DNA of 60,094 nt from Acidobacteriota bacterium (lineage in GTDB: Bacteria; Acidobacteriota; Vicinamibacteria; Vicinamibacterales; UBA823), in contig PCAK01000024.1 of the NCBI GenBank assembly GCA_002730525.1, positions 1 to 60,094 on the forward strand, given 5' to 3'. Of this stretch, positions 1 to 7,745 are shown one piece after another; position 1 is the stretch's first letter, and each line of letters begins with the position of its first letter. The translations under genes and the position numbers were made by a program. The notes beneath the pieces are model-generated. The model was given only the letters and a program-made list of their open reading frames with translations. It had not been told where the DNA came from and made no database searches.

Positions 1-1
1 G

Positions 2-55
2 ATCCTCGAGAGTGCGGATGGAAGCGTGTACCCCCTGACCGACCGGCGGCCTTGA
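2..55 (+). CDS. C-terminal end of a gene entering from the left (partial)
   Basis: Frame 2 is open from the window edge for 17 codons (ending ...YPLTDRRP) and stops at TGA 53-55. Codon third positions are mostly G or C, as in the genes to the right. Nothing in so short a tail identifies the protein. The following 79 bases hold only a weak hairpin (gggc-caaa-gccc near 88-98) before the convergent ATP-grasp gene ends. This may be chance. Confidence 0.3.
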   Translation: MLESADGSVYPLTDRRP

Positions 56-134
56 CACCGGCTGGCTCTCTCATGGAAGGGCCAAAGCCCTGCCCTACAC
101 TCCCAACGCCCAGCCCCTCGCCAGTGCCGCCTGC

Positions 135-1400
135 CTAGCGTGCCATTGGCAGATCGAGGTCGATGTCGAAGCTGAGGTGGGAGTGGGCGCGGCGGACGGC
201 GGCGACGGCGGCTTCGGGTGTTGCGGCGCTGGCGAAGATGAAGCCGAGGTAGCTCGCGCCCTCGGGCATCGGCACGAGGCGCTGGCCGGGCTTGGCCGTG
301 ATCACCAGGTCGTCCACACCGCGCACCGCCCTCGCGCGATCCTGCCCACGCACACGCCGCAGGTGACCGGCGCGCGGAGTCGGGATCATCATGACCGCCG
401 ACGCACCCGGCGCGCGACGGAACCCGCGCCCCGCTTCGCCGGTCGCATGGCGCAGTAAGACCTCCTCGTAGGAACAGGCCCGACCCGATGGGCCGACGCA
501 CCGCAGGACACGGGCGCACAGGCCGCCGATCGGCCGGGCCGCCACTTCCAGGACGACCACCCCGCCGGGTCCGAGCCGGCACTCCGCATGCACCGGCCCG
601 TGGGTCAGGCCGAGCGCGCGGACCGTGCCGGCCAGAGCTTCTTCGATCGCGGTGCAGACGTCGGGCGCCAGGCTCGTCGGCGTGGCGTAGATCGTCTCTT
701 CGAAGAACGGCCCGTCGAGCGGGTCGGGTTTATCGAAAATCGTCATGACATGGAGGCGGCCGTCGTCCAGGAGCCCCTCGACCGTGATCTCGGCGCCCTC
801 GACGTATTCCTCCACGAGCACCTGATCGTTGGCCGGATCGCGCAGCGCGCGGATCCCCGGCTGCGCCAGCAGCCGGCCGACCCGGGCCAGCGCCGCATCG
901 AACTCTGCCTGATCGTCAGCCCGGATGACGCCTCGACTGCCCGAGAGTGCCAGCGGTTTGACGACGCAGGGGAAGCCGAGCGGCTCCGCGAGACCGGCGT
1001 CGATCTGATCGAGTCGGATCGCTCGGAAGGCCGGCGACGGGAGCCCAACCTCGGCCAGCCGCCTCCGGTAGCGAAGCTTGTCGGCCGACGCGCGGGCGCC
1101 GTCCACCCCGCGAGCGGGCAGGTCGAACGTCTCGGCCGCCAACGCCGCCAGCAAGGCTGGGCGATCGCCGACGCCAAGGACTCCGTCCACGCCGCGCCCG
1201 TTCATCGCCTCGACGAGGCGGCGGAGCGAGGCCGTCTCATCATGAAACCGCACCGGGATGGCAGCATCCCTCCACGGGTCCTCGAGCGTCTGACACCGAT
1301 CGGTGGCAAAGACCAGGTCCAGACCGAGTCGCTCGGCCGCCTCGCCGAACACGCGTACTTGATATCCGGTCGTCGTGGCGAACAGGATCACACGCGGCAT
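135..1400 (-). CDS. ATP-grasp domain enzyme, last gene of the selenoprotein operon
   Basis: A 421-residue protein starting at ATG 1400 (MPRVILFATTTGYQVR). A longer open frame upstream is rejected because it runs back into the radical SAM gene. The fold is ATP-grasp: an N-terminal pre-ATP domain (about 1-105), then the nucleotide-binding lobe with FPCVVKPLALSGSRGV and VLVEEYVEGAEITVEG, and the acidic metal-binding stretch VHAECRLG...VVLEVAARPIGG. Such enzymes join a carboxylate to an amine or thiol through an acylphosphate, as in carboxylase-like and L-amino-acid ligase families; the substrate here is unknown. It starts only 23 bases after the true stop of the radical SAM selenoprotein, so the two are almost certainly cotranscribed and probably act in one pathway. 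The SECIS-like hairpin ends 20 bases before this start codon. Confidence 0.85.
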   Translation of the reverse strand: MPRVILFATTTGYQVRVFGEAAERLGLDLVFATDRCQTLEDPWRDAAIPVRFHDETASLRRLVEAMNGRGVDGVLGVGDRPALLAALAAETFDLPARGVDGARASADKLRYRRRLAEVGLPSPAFRAIRLDQIDAGLAEPLGFPCVVKPLALSGSRGVIRADDQAEFDAALARVGRLLAQPGIRALRDPANDQVLVEEYVEGAEITVEGLLDDGRLHVMTIFDKPDPLDGPFFEETIYATPTSLAPDVCTAIEEALAGTVRALGLTHGPVHAECRLGPGGVVVLEVAARPIGGLCARVLRCVGPSGRACSYEEVLLRHATGEAGRGFRRAPGASAVMMIPTPRAGHLRRVRGQDRARAVRGVDDLVITAKPGQRLVPMPEGASYLGFIFASAATPEAAVAAVRRAHSHLSFDIDLDLPMAR

Positions 1401-1419
1401 CGCCGTTCGATGTCTCTCA

Positions 1420-1453
1420 CCAACTAGAGGAGCGCGACCTGCTCCTCGGTCGG
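1420..1453 (-). promoter_or_regulatory. Bacterial SECIS-like hairpin behind an in-frame UGA
   Basis: Reading the minus strand, UGA (1462-1460) is followed six bases later by CCGAC (1453-1449), then GAGGAGC (1447-1441), a 7-nt loop AGGUCGC (1440-1434), GCUCCUC (1433-1427) and GUUGG (1424-1420). The upper stem has 7 perfect pairs. The lower stem has 5 pairs with one G-U, separated by a C / UA internal loop. The loop begins 19 nt after UGA. In E. coli fdhF the spacing is 17 nt and the loop is AGGUCU; the shared GGUC is the part SelB contacts. Position, size and loop sequence all fit a bacterial SECIS element. Confidence 0.8.
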
Positions 1454-2854
1454 CTCGGCTCAGCAGTACCACGGTTCGTTGAGATACGGGATGGCCGCCC
1501 GCGCCGACGCCCCGGCCTCGGGCACCGGCCGACTCACGCCGGCACGTTCGTGCGCCAGGTCCCACACCGCCTCGAAGGCCTCGCGGCGCGGCGCGGTGAC
1601 CCAGCGCCCTACCAGCGCCGTCACATCGGCCTGGAGCGCGTCGACGCGAGCGTCCGGGTGACGCCACGGGTAGATCAGACCGTCGGGTTGGAACGGACCG
1701 ACGGCGCTAGCGACCTCGGCGTGCGCCAGCAGGCCCGATCGTTCGGGCAGCAGCAGGCGGATCGCGAGTTGGATCGGCGCCACCGCGTCGATCAGGTCGA
1801 GGGCCGCCACCTCCTCGAGCATCCGACAGTAGGTGTCGAGCGTGGTCCACGGAGTGAACGGCACGAAGGTCGGCGTGAGGACCAAGCCCACCGCGCGGCA
1901 CGCCTCCACGGCCCGGGCCACGTCGGCGCGCGTGTGGCCCTTGTCGAGAATCTCGAGGACGCGATCGTCGAACGATTCGACGGCGCTCGTCACGAAGGCG
2001 CAGCCCGTGTCCCGCAGCGTCGGCAGCAGGTTGACCTGGTCGAGCAGGTGCTCGACCTTGACCGTCACGTCGTAGCTGAGATCCGGGAACGTCCGGGCCA
2101 CGCGACGGACGATCTCGACGGCGTGGGTCGGCCCGTTGAAGAAGTCGGGGTCACCGAACGTGATGTGGCGCGCGCCCGCCTCGACCTGAGCCCGGATGTC
2201 GGCGAGCACGACGTCGGGCGCCACGACCCGGAAGCACCCCTCGTAGACCGGCACGATCGGGCAGTGCCGGCAGGTGTGCTTGCACCCCCGGCTCGCCTCG
2301 GTGTACCCGACCAACCGGCGACCACCCGCCGCGTCGCTGAGCGCCGCGTACTGCGCCAGCGGCGGCAACGCGCCGCGATCGGGCACCTTGAACCTGAGCC
2401 GTGGAAGCTGGGTGGCGGCAGCGGGCGGCGGGCGGCCCTCGCCCAACGCGACCGCCAGGTCGGTGAGATCGGCTTCGAACTCGGGGCCGAGCACCGACGT
2501 CACGCCCAGTTCGGCCAGCAGCTGGGCGTTGGGCGGCGCGTAGAGGCCGTAGCCGCACAGGTGAGCGTCCGGGTTCACGTCGCGGACGCGCTGGATGATC
2601 GGCAGGGCCAACCGCGTCGCCGTGTGCATCGGGAGATACCAGGCGACCAGGCCGGCCCGTGACACCACGTCGTTGGAGAGTCGCTCCCGGGTGAGATCGA
2701 CGCAGGTCACGTCGACCCCGGCATCGCGCAGCCACGCCGCCGGCGACGCCAGCCCGAAGGGCTGCCGGCCCATCTCGTAGGTGCCGATGAGCAGCGCGCG
2801 CAGCGGCTCCGACCGCGCCTCGGCTCGACGACGGTCCGGCTCGGTGGGCGTCAC
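1424..2854 (-). CDS. CUAEP-tail B12-binding radical SAM selenoprotein (UGA read as Sec)
   Basis: Start GTG 2854 overlaps the stop of the symporter (GTGA). Residues 1-130 form a B12-binding-like Rossmann domain (LRALLIGTYEMGRQPFG... then LCGYGLYAPPN). The radical SAM core follows with the cluster motif C-K-H-T-C-R-H-C in ASRGCKHTCRHCPIVPVYEGC and the FGDPDFFNG strand. An ordinary reading stops at TGA 1462-1460 after ...LNEPWYC. Reading TGA as selenocysteine gives C464-U465-A466-E467-P468 and a short tail TEEQVALL ending at TAG 1426-1424, for 476 residues. C-U/C-A-E-P is the signature tail of a known radical SAM (seleno)protein family, and a SECIS-like hairpin lies in place. The vicinal Cys-Sec pair is probably a redox or substrate-binding site. 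The reaction is unknown. The neighbours suggest that a small molecule is imported (symporter) and then ligated (ATP-grasp). Confidence 0.85.
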
Positions 2855-4266
2855 GGCGTCACCGCGCGGTCCGCGGCCGGTCGGGTGGCCAGGCTGACGA
2901 CGACCAGGGTGACGATCGACAGCGTCAGCGCCGGATAGACCGTCTCGACTCCGAATGGGTACGCCGCGACACCGTCCTCGGCGCGGGCCAGCCCGACGAT
3001 CTCCCAGACGAGCGTCGTCGTCATACCCACGAGGATCGACGCGACACCGCCCGTCGGGGTGGCCCGCGGCCAGACGAGCGCGGCGAGCAGCGCCGGCGTG
3101 ATCCCGGCCCCGTACATCGTGTAGGCCCACAGCGCCATCGCGAGGATCGTCGGAAAGAAGTTGCCCGCGATGTAGCCGACCGCGCCGAGCGCGACGACCA
3201 TCAGCCGCGTGTAGGCGAGGACCTGCCGGTCCGTCGCGCCTGGGTTCACGAAGCGCTGGTAGACGTCGCGCATCAGGTTGGTGGCCGGCGTGAGCAGGAA
3301 GCTGTTGGCGGTGGACACGACGATCGCCGCCGCGCCGCAGACCAGCAGGATGCCGAGTCCCGTGGGTAGGGCCTGTAGCGCAACGTTGATCACGATCGAT
3401 TCCGAGCCGGCCGTGTCGAGCCCCGGAACGGCGACGCTGCCGAACACGCCGACCGAGTCGATCAGCGTCTCGACGACGATCGTGCCGACAATCCAGCCGA
3501 TCACGGCGCGGCGCGCCGCCCGCTCGTTCTTCGCGGAGAAGAACTTCTGGTACATGTTGGCTTCGCCGAGCAGGAGGAAGAGTGTCGGAAAGAACAACGC
3601 CAGCGCCGCCTGAGGCGACAGTTCGCCGAACAGCGACACCTGCTCGGGCCTGAGCGACCCGAGGGCCGCCGTCAGCCCTCCCGCATCCGAGACGAGGAAG
3701 GCCACGGCCAACGTCACGCCGACGACCATGACCGAGCCGTTAGCGATGTCGAGGTAGGCGATCGACAGCATGCCCGCCATCGCGGTGTAGACGACGCAGA
3801 ACGTGGCCGTCAGCAGCGCGCCGGTGCGCGGGTCGATCCCGGCAACCAATTCGAGCAGCCGCCCGCCGCCCCGAAACTGGTAGGCCGCGATCGTCGTGTA
3901 GGCCAGGACGGTCGTGAGGGTCCCCAGAATCCGCGCGGCCGGACCGAAGCGCAACTCCAGAATGTCCGGTACCGTGTACTGCGCGAGCCGGCGCACGCGG
4001 GGCGCGATGAAGTAGACGAGTGCTATCCCTACCCACGCGCCGGCCGACTGCCAGAGCGCCGGAAAGCCGGCCCGGTAGCCGAGCCCGGCGCCGGCGAACA
4101 GGCTGCCCGAGCCAATCCAGGTCGACAGCAGCGTGAACACGAGCACGCGCGCCGGCAGCGTGCGGCCGGCCACCAGGAAGTCATCGCCCGTGCGCACCTG
4201 CCGGCTGCGCCAGGCGCCGACCACGACCAGCGCGCCGAGATAGAGGGTGACCGCGGTCAGGAACAT
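2851..4266 (-). CDS. Sodium:solute symporter (SSS family)
   Basis: A 471-residue integral membrane protein starting at ATG 4266 (MFLTAVTLYLGALVVVG). About 13 hydrophobic segments alternate with short loops. Typical SSS features are the SRQVRTGDDFLVAGRTLP loop after helix 1, the LLSTWIGSGSLFAGAG stretch of the first unwound helix (Na+ and substrate site), and the conserved YTVPDILELRFG. The family couples Na+ entry to uptake of sugars, amino acids, vitamins or carboxylates; the substrate cannot be told from sequence. The 4-bp GTGA overlap with the radical SAM selenoprotein gene indicates translational coupling, so the transporter probably supplies or salvages a substrate of that pathway. It is the first gene of the three-gene operon. 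Confidence 0.85.
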   Translation of the reverse strand: MFLTAVTLYLGALVVVGAWRSRQVRTGDDFLVAGRTLPARVLVFTLLSTWIGSGSLFAGAGLGYRAGFPALWQSAGAWVGIALVYFIAPRVRRLAQYTVPDILELRFGPAARILGTLTTVLAYTTIAAYQFRGGGRLLELVAGIDPRTGALLTATFCVVYTAMAGMLSIAYLDIANGSVMVVGVTLAVAFLVSDAGGLTAALGSLRPEQVSLFGELSPQAALALFFPTLFLLLGEANMYQKFFSAKNERAARRAVIGWIVGTIVVETLIDSVGVFGSVAVPGLDTAGSESIVINVALQALPTGLGILLVCGAAAIVVSTANSFLLTPATNLMRDVYQRFVNPGATDRQVLAYTRLMVVALGAVGYIAGNFFPTILAMALWAYTMYGAGITPALLAALVWPRATPTGGVASILVGMTTTLVWEIVGLARAEDGVAAYPFGVETVYPALTLSIVTLVVVSLATRPAADRAVTP

Positions 4267-4349
4267 GAAGGCTCGCGTCAGGATATCAGGCCGGCGGGAA
4301 CGGTCACGGGAGCAAGCGCTTGATATGATCGCGAGCACGCTAGGTCTCG

Positions 4350-4475
4350 ATGCCGCTCGACGAGTATCGCCGCAAACGCGACTTCACGAAATCGCCGGAG
4401 CCCGAGGGCGCCGCCGAGTCGGACCCGCCTCGGCCCGCGGTGCGAAAGCGCACCCGGCGGGCCTTGCACAAGTAG
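4350..4475 (+). pseudogene. Stub resembling the N-terminus of the LigD phosphoesterase domain
   Basis: A 41-codon frame begins MPLDEYRRKRDFTKSPEPEG and ends ...RTRRALHK, stopping 7 bases before the YheT start. The pattern YRxKRDFxxTPEP is the recognisable N-terminus of LigD 3'-phosphoesterase-domain proteins, which continue for over 100 residues with FVVQKHxAxRLHYDFR; none of that is present. I read it as a truncated remnant, though a short basic peptide that is still translated cannot be excluded. A possible -10 (tatgat, 4324-4329) lies 20 bases upstream. Confidence 0.5.
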
Positions 4476-4482
4476 CGCCGCC

Positions 4483-5484
4483 GTGAGTGAGGTCTCGATC
4501 CCGCCGTACGTGCCGCATCCGCGCCTGACTCGCGGGCACGTGATGACGCTCTTCACGTGGGGGCGACCGCGCTGGTTCCCGAACTTACCCCGGCCGGTCG
4601 ACCGCTACTTCCAAGTCGCGCCTGACGCCCGCGTGCGCGCCGCGTGCCACTGGCAGGCCGACCGGCGCGCGCATCCCACGCTGATCGCGCTGCACGGACT
4701 CGAGGGATCGAGCGACGCGCACTACATGCGCGGCCTCGCCGACAAGGCGTTCGCCGCGGGGTTCAACGTGGTGCGCCTCAACCAGCGCAACTGCGGCAAC
4801 ACTGAACATCTCTCATCCGGTCTGTACCACTCGGGCCTGACGGCCGATCCAGCCGCCGTCGTGCGCGAGCTCGTGAGTGTCGACGGACTCGAGGCGATCG
4901 CGGTGACAGGCTACTCGCTGGGCGGGAACCTCGCCTTGAAACTCGCCGGCGACCTCGGGCCGGACTGCCCGCCTGCGCTCCGCGCGGTGTGCGCCATCTC
5001 GCCGACGGTCGACCTGGCGCTGTGCGTCGACGCGCTGGAGCGGAGGCAGAACCTTCTGTACCAGTGGAACTTCGTCAGGCAGCTCAAGGGGCGGATACGG
5101 CGCAAGGCCAGGGCGTTTCCGGGCCGGTTCGCGCTCGACGGCCTCTCGCGGGTGCGGACCGTGCGCGAGTTCGACGAAGCCTTCACGGCGCCGTACCACG
5201 GGTTCCGCGACGCGGCCGACTACTACCACCGCACGAGCGCGCTGCGCGTCGTCGACCGGATCCGGATCCCGGCGCTGGTGATCTCCTCCGCCGACGACCC
5301 CTTCGTCCCGATCTCGCAGTTCGGCGCGCCCGCGTGGCCCTCGAACCCGAACGTCACCGTGATGACGACGCCGCACGGGGGGCACTGTGGCTTCATCTCC
5401 GTCGGCCGACCCGGTGACGACGGCTACTGGGCCGAACATGCGGCGCTGCGGTTCGTAGAAGCGGTTTTACAACCTCCGGCGTAG
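4483..5484 (+). CDS. YheT-family alpha/beta hydrolase
   Basis: A 333-residue cytoplasmic serine hydrolase starting at GTG 4483. The opening is typical of YheT/ABHD1-3: YVPHPRLTRGHVMTLFTWGRPR. The oxyanion strand is LIALHGLEGSSDAHYMRGLA. The nucleophile elbow is GYSLGG with Ser145. The acid is in ISSADDPFVPIS and the catalytic His in TPHGGHCGF. RLNQRNCGNTEHLS is also characteristic. The family is a poorly defined esterase/lipase group; YheT of E. coli has no settled substrate. Length and motifs are complete. It is flanked by gene remnants on both sides, and its last 61 bases overlap the convergent DUF72 remnant. Confidence 0.9.
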   Translation: MSEVSIPPYVPHPRLTRGHVMTLFTWGRPRWFPNLPRPVDRYFQVAPDARVRAACHWQADRRAHPTLIALHGLEGSSDAHYMRGLADKAFAAGFNVVRLNQRNCGNTEHLSSGLYHSGLTADPAAVVRELVSVDGLEAIAVTGYSLGGNLALKLAGDLGPDCPPALRAVCAISPTVDLALCVDALERRQNLLYQWNFVRQLKGRIRRKARAFPGRFALDGLSRVRTVREFDEAFTAPYHGFRDAADYYHRTSALRVVDRIRIPALVISSADDPFVPISQFGAPAWPSNPNVTVMTTPHGGHCGFISVGRPGDDGYWAEHAALRFVEAVLQPPA

Positions 5485-5790
5485 CACCGAGGTCGTCGAG
5501 GCGCCCGGCCGAGCGCGGTCACGATCTCAGACGCCAGCTCCGGCCCCTTGGCCTTGGCCTCGTGCTTGAAATAGACGAACACGTCGCCCCACCGAGCCTC
5601 GTTCCGCATCGTCTGAGCCCATCGCGTGACGTCCGCCGAGGTGTACCGGGCATCGCGCAGGCGGAAACAGCCATAGCCGGCGGTCGCCACGGTCGGCGTC
5701 GTCGGTGATGCGGCGCGGCGCCTTCAGCGTGAACCGAAACTCGGGCGGGGTCGCGGCCGAGTCGTCGCCAGATGCCGCCGTGAGGCACAG
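5424..5790 (-). pseudogene. Decayed DUF72 protein gene
   Basis: Two separate pieces of a DUF72 protein are recognisable on the minus strand in different frames. Around 5790-5700 the frame reads ATPPEFRFTLKAPRRITDDA, which matches the 'W..ATP.DF.F.LKA...IT' strand near the N-terminal third of the family. From about 5690 another frame reads AGYGCFRLRDARYTSADVTRW ... DVFVYFKHEAKAKGPELA, which matches the C-terminal third. The N-terminus (TSGWxY...) and about 120-150 residues between the pieces are missing. The 3' end runs into the end of the YheT gene. This is a non-functional remnant unless the assembly lost sequence here. Confidence 0.6.
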
Positions 5791-5906
5791 TCTGCACCGG
5801 GGCGAGGGCCGTGGGAGCTCCGAACCTTCCGGGCCGTGCGCACGTAGAATAAGTAGAACGAAGGAGCCGGCGAGGGCATGCCTCGTCGCGGCAGCGGGCC
5901 GACATC

Positions 5907-6569
5907 ATGATCTCTCTGAAGAACATCGAAAAAGCGTATCAATACGGCGTGAGCAAGACGTTCGTTCTGCGCCGCGTCAGCCTCGACGTCAGCGCCGGTG
6001 AGTTCCTGTCGATCATGGGGCCATCGGGCGCCGGGAAATCGACGCTCCTGCACATCCTCGGCATGCACGACAGTGCCTGGACCGGCGAGTACCACTTTTT
6101 CGACAGCCCGGTGCACGAGATCCGGCCGAAGGATCGCGCGAAACTGCACAAGCAGTACATCGGATTCGTGTTTCAGAGCTACCACCTGCTCGACAACCTC
6201 ACGGTCTACGAGAACCTCGAGATTCCGCTGTCGTATCGCGACGTCAAGAAATCGGAGCGCGACAGCATCGTGTGCAACATGCTCGACCGTTTTCAGATCG
6301 TCGGCAAGAAGGATCTCTACCCCAACCAGTTGTCGGGCGGACAGCAGCAACTCGTCGCCGTCGCCAGGGCCGTCATCGCAGAACCGAAGCTCATCCTCGC
6401 GGACGAGCCGACCGGCAACCTGCACACGAGCCAGGGCAAGGAGATCATGGAGCTGTTCAAGAAACTCAACGACGACGGCACGACGATCATCCAGGTCACG
6501 CATTCGGAGGTGAACGCGTCGTACGGACGGCGGGTGGTCGAACTGCAGGACGGCTGGGTCGTTAATTAG
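5907..6569 (+). CDS. ABC transporter ATP-binding protein, MacB/LolD type, without a permease
   Basis: A 220-residue ATPase. Walker A is GPSGAGKST (39-47), the Q-loop is FVFQSYHLLDNLTVYEN, the signature is QLSGGQQQ, Walker B is LILADEPTG, and the switch His is in VTHS. The FQSYHLL Q-loop and LADEPTGNLH are typical of the ATPases that serve FtsX-like permeases (MacB, LolD, FtsE). Such pairs move lipoproteins or peptides, or act as mechanotransmitters. No permease gene lies on either side. Acidobacteria carry many dispersed FtsX-like 'orphan' permeases that lack their own ATPase, so this could be a shared partner; that is inference. The gene ends just before a block of palindromic repeats. Confidence 0.88.
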   Translation: MISLKNIEKAYQYGVSKTFVLRRVSLDVSAGEFLSIMGPSGAGKSTLLHILGMHDSAWTGEYHFFDSPVHEIRPKDRAKLHKQYIGFVFQSYHLLDNLTVYENLEIPLSYRDVKKSERDSIVCNMLDRFQIVGKKDLYPNQLSGGQQQLVAVARAVIAEPKLILADEPTGNLHTSQGKEIMELFKKLNDDGTTIIQVTHSEVNASYGRRVVELQDGWVVN

Positions 6570-6570
6570 A

Positions 6571-6650
6571 CGGGGCGCCGTGCGCCCCAAGCCCCACCCG
6601 TTCGCGACCCTCCGGCTCGCGCTTCGCGGGGCTGAAGCCCCGCGCCACCG
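6571..6650. repeat. Palindromic repeat block between convergent genes
   Basis: Two palindromes lie between the convergent ABC ATPase and RRM genes. One is ggggcgccgtgcgcccc (about 6573-6589). The other is cgcggggctgaagccccgcg (6625-6644) followed by ccacc. The second belongs to the dispersed 'ttcgcgggcctgaaggcccgcgccacc'-like family seen at six or more places in this window. Either could act as a bidirectional transcription terminator, although no T tract follows. Confidence 0.7.
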
Positions 6651-6667
6651 TCGCCCTCCGAGGGAGC

Positions 6668-6928
6668 TCACCCTCCCGCATCCCATTCCCGTGCCACCCT
6701 GACGACGAGGCGGCGTGCCGCCAGTTGATGCGCGTCCAGCGCGCCGATGGCTCGCCGGGCATCGTCGTCGTCGGACATCCGAACGAACCCGAAGCCTCTG
6801 GCCCGCCCTGTCGTCGCGTCGCGCGGCACCAGCACCTCCGCGACCGGGCCGATCCGGCGGAACAGCGCCGCGAGGTCGTCCTCGGTCGCCTGGTACGGCA
6901 GGTTGCCGACGTAGATCCGATTCGTCAT
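6668..6928 (-). CDS. RNA-binding protein with one RRM domain
   Basis: An 86-residue protein starting at ATG 6928. It is essentially one RNA-recognition motif. RNP2 is IYVGNL right after the start and RNP1 is RGFGFVRM in the middle, with the beta-alpha-beta spacing of the bacterial glycine-poor RRM family (about 80-100 residues). These proteins bind single-stranded RNA and are common in cyanobacteria and in environmental phyla such as Acidobacteria; their roles are mostly cold response or mRNA localisation, largely untested. An upstream ATG (6967) in the same frame would add 13 residues of no recognisable domain. Transcribed divergently from the transglutaminase-like gene. Confidence 0.88.
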   Translation of the reverse strand: MTNRIYVGNLPYQATEDDLAALFRRIGPVAEVLVPRDATTGRARGFGFVRMSDDDDARRAIGALDAHQLAARRLVVRVAREWDAGG

Positions 6929-7006
6929 CTGGCTCACCGCTTCGCCGTCCAGCCCAGCCCCAGACATTGCCGACTCAAGTGAACTCTGGGGTTAGACTGA
7001 CAGGCG

Positions 7007-7735
7007 TTGTCCACGCGTCGGTCGAACTCAGCTTCGCGCCCCTTCAGCCCTGCGTCCGCGCCATCGGCGCCGCCCGCCTCGGCATTCACCCGCGCCGAAC
7101 GGCGCGTCCTCCGTGAACTTCGGACGCCGTCGCAGGTGCAGCGGTTCTTGAACGCGATGCCCTACAACACCGAGCCGCCGCCCGAACCCGCGACGCTCCG
7201 GAGCTTCCGTGGGGTTCTACACAGCGGCGTTGCCCACTGTCTCGAGGCCGCCCTCACCGCGGCCGTCGTCCTGGAGCAGCACGGCTTCCCGCCGCTCGTC
7301 CTCAGCTTCGAGTCGATCGACAAGCTCGATCACGTGATGTTCGTCTACCGGCGCGCCACAGGCTGGGGATCGGTCTCGCGCTCTCGCGACCCCGGCCTGC
7401 ACGGACGAAAACCGGTATTTGCCACGCCGCGCGCCCTGGCGCTCAGCTACGTCGACCCGTACGTCGACTTCACGGGCCGGATCACGGGCTACGCCGTCGT
7501 GGATCTGCGAATTCTCGGACGCTACAACTGGCGGCTCTCGGCGGGCAACGTCTTCAAGGTCGAGCGGATGCTCCTCGACTATCCGCATCGCCGGCTGCAC
7601 ACCTCCGGCCGGCGGATCGCGAAACTCCGGGCCCGCTATCGACGGTTCAAGGCCGCGTTCCCGGATCGGCGGCCGCTCTACTATCGCGGCCGCGAACGCT
7701 GGTCAGCGCTACCCGCCGAGTTCACACGGCGCTAG
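7007..7735 (+). CDS. Transglutaminase-like cysteine protein
   Basis: A 242-residue protein that can start at TTG 7007; ATG 7159 would give a shorter form lacking the Ala/Ser/Pro-rich head. The core carries the three landmarks of a transglutaminase-like fold: Cys in GVAHCLEAALTA, His in KLDHVMFVYR and Asp in RSRDPGLHG, in the expected order and spacing (about 65-130). It has no signal peptide. The C-terminal third is basic, rich in Arg (RRIAKLRARYRRFKAAFPDRR). Small proteins of this type occur widely in environmental bacteria without a known role; peptidase or amide-crosslinking activity is possible. The sequence just before the start (6977-6996) resembles one arm of the inverted-repeat element at 46.2 kb. 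Confidence 0.75.
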   Translation: MSTRRSNSASRPFSPASAPSAPPASAFTRAERRVLRELRTPSQVQRFLNAMPYNTEPPPEPATLRSFRGVLHSGVAHCLEAALTAAVVLEQHGFPPLVLSFESIDKLDHVMFVYRRATGWGSVSRSRDPGLHGRKPVFATPRALALSYVDPYVDFTGRITGYAVVDLRILGRYNWRLSAGNVFKVERMLLDYPHRRLHTSGRRIAKLRARYRRFKAAFPDRRPLYYRGRERWSALPAEFTRR

Positions 7736-7745
7736 CGGCCCGGAC

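Noticed and set aside
1401-1667. N-terminal extension of the ATP-grasp frame
   Set aside because: It covers the radical SAM tail and SECIS in another frame; the protein domain begins at ATG 1400.
2855-3130. N-terminal extension of the radical SAM frame inside the symporter gene
   Set aside because: The extension lies in another frame of the symporter and shows no domain; the GTGA overlap marks the true start at 2854.
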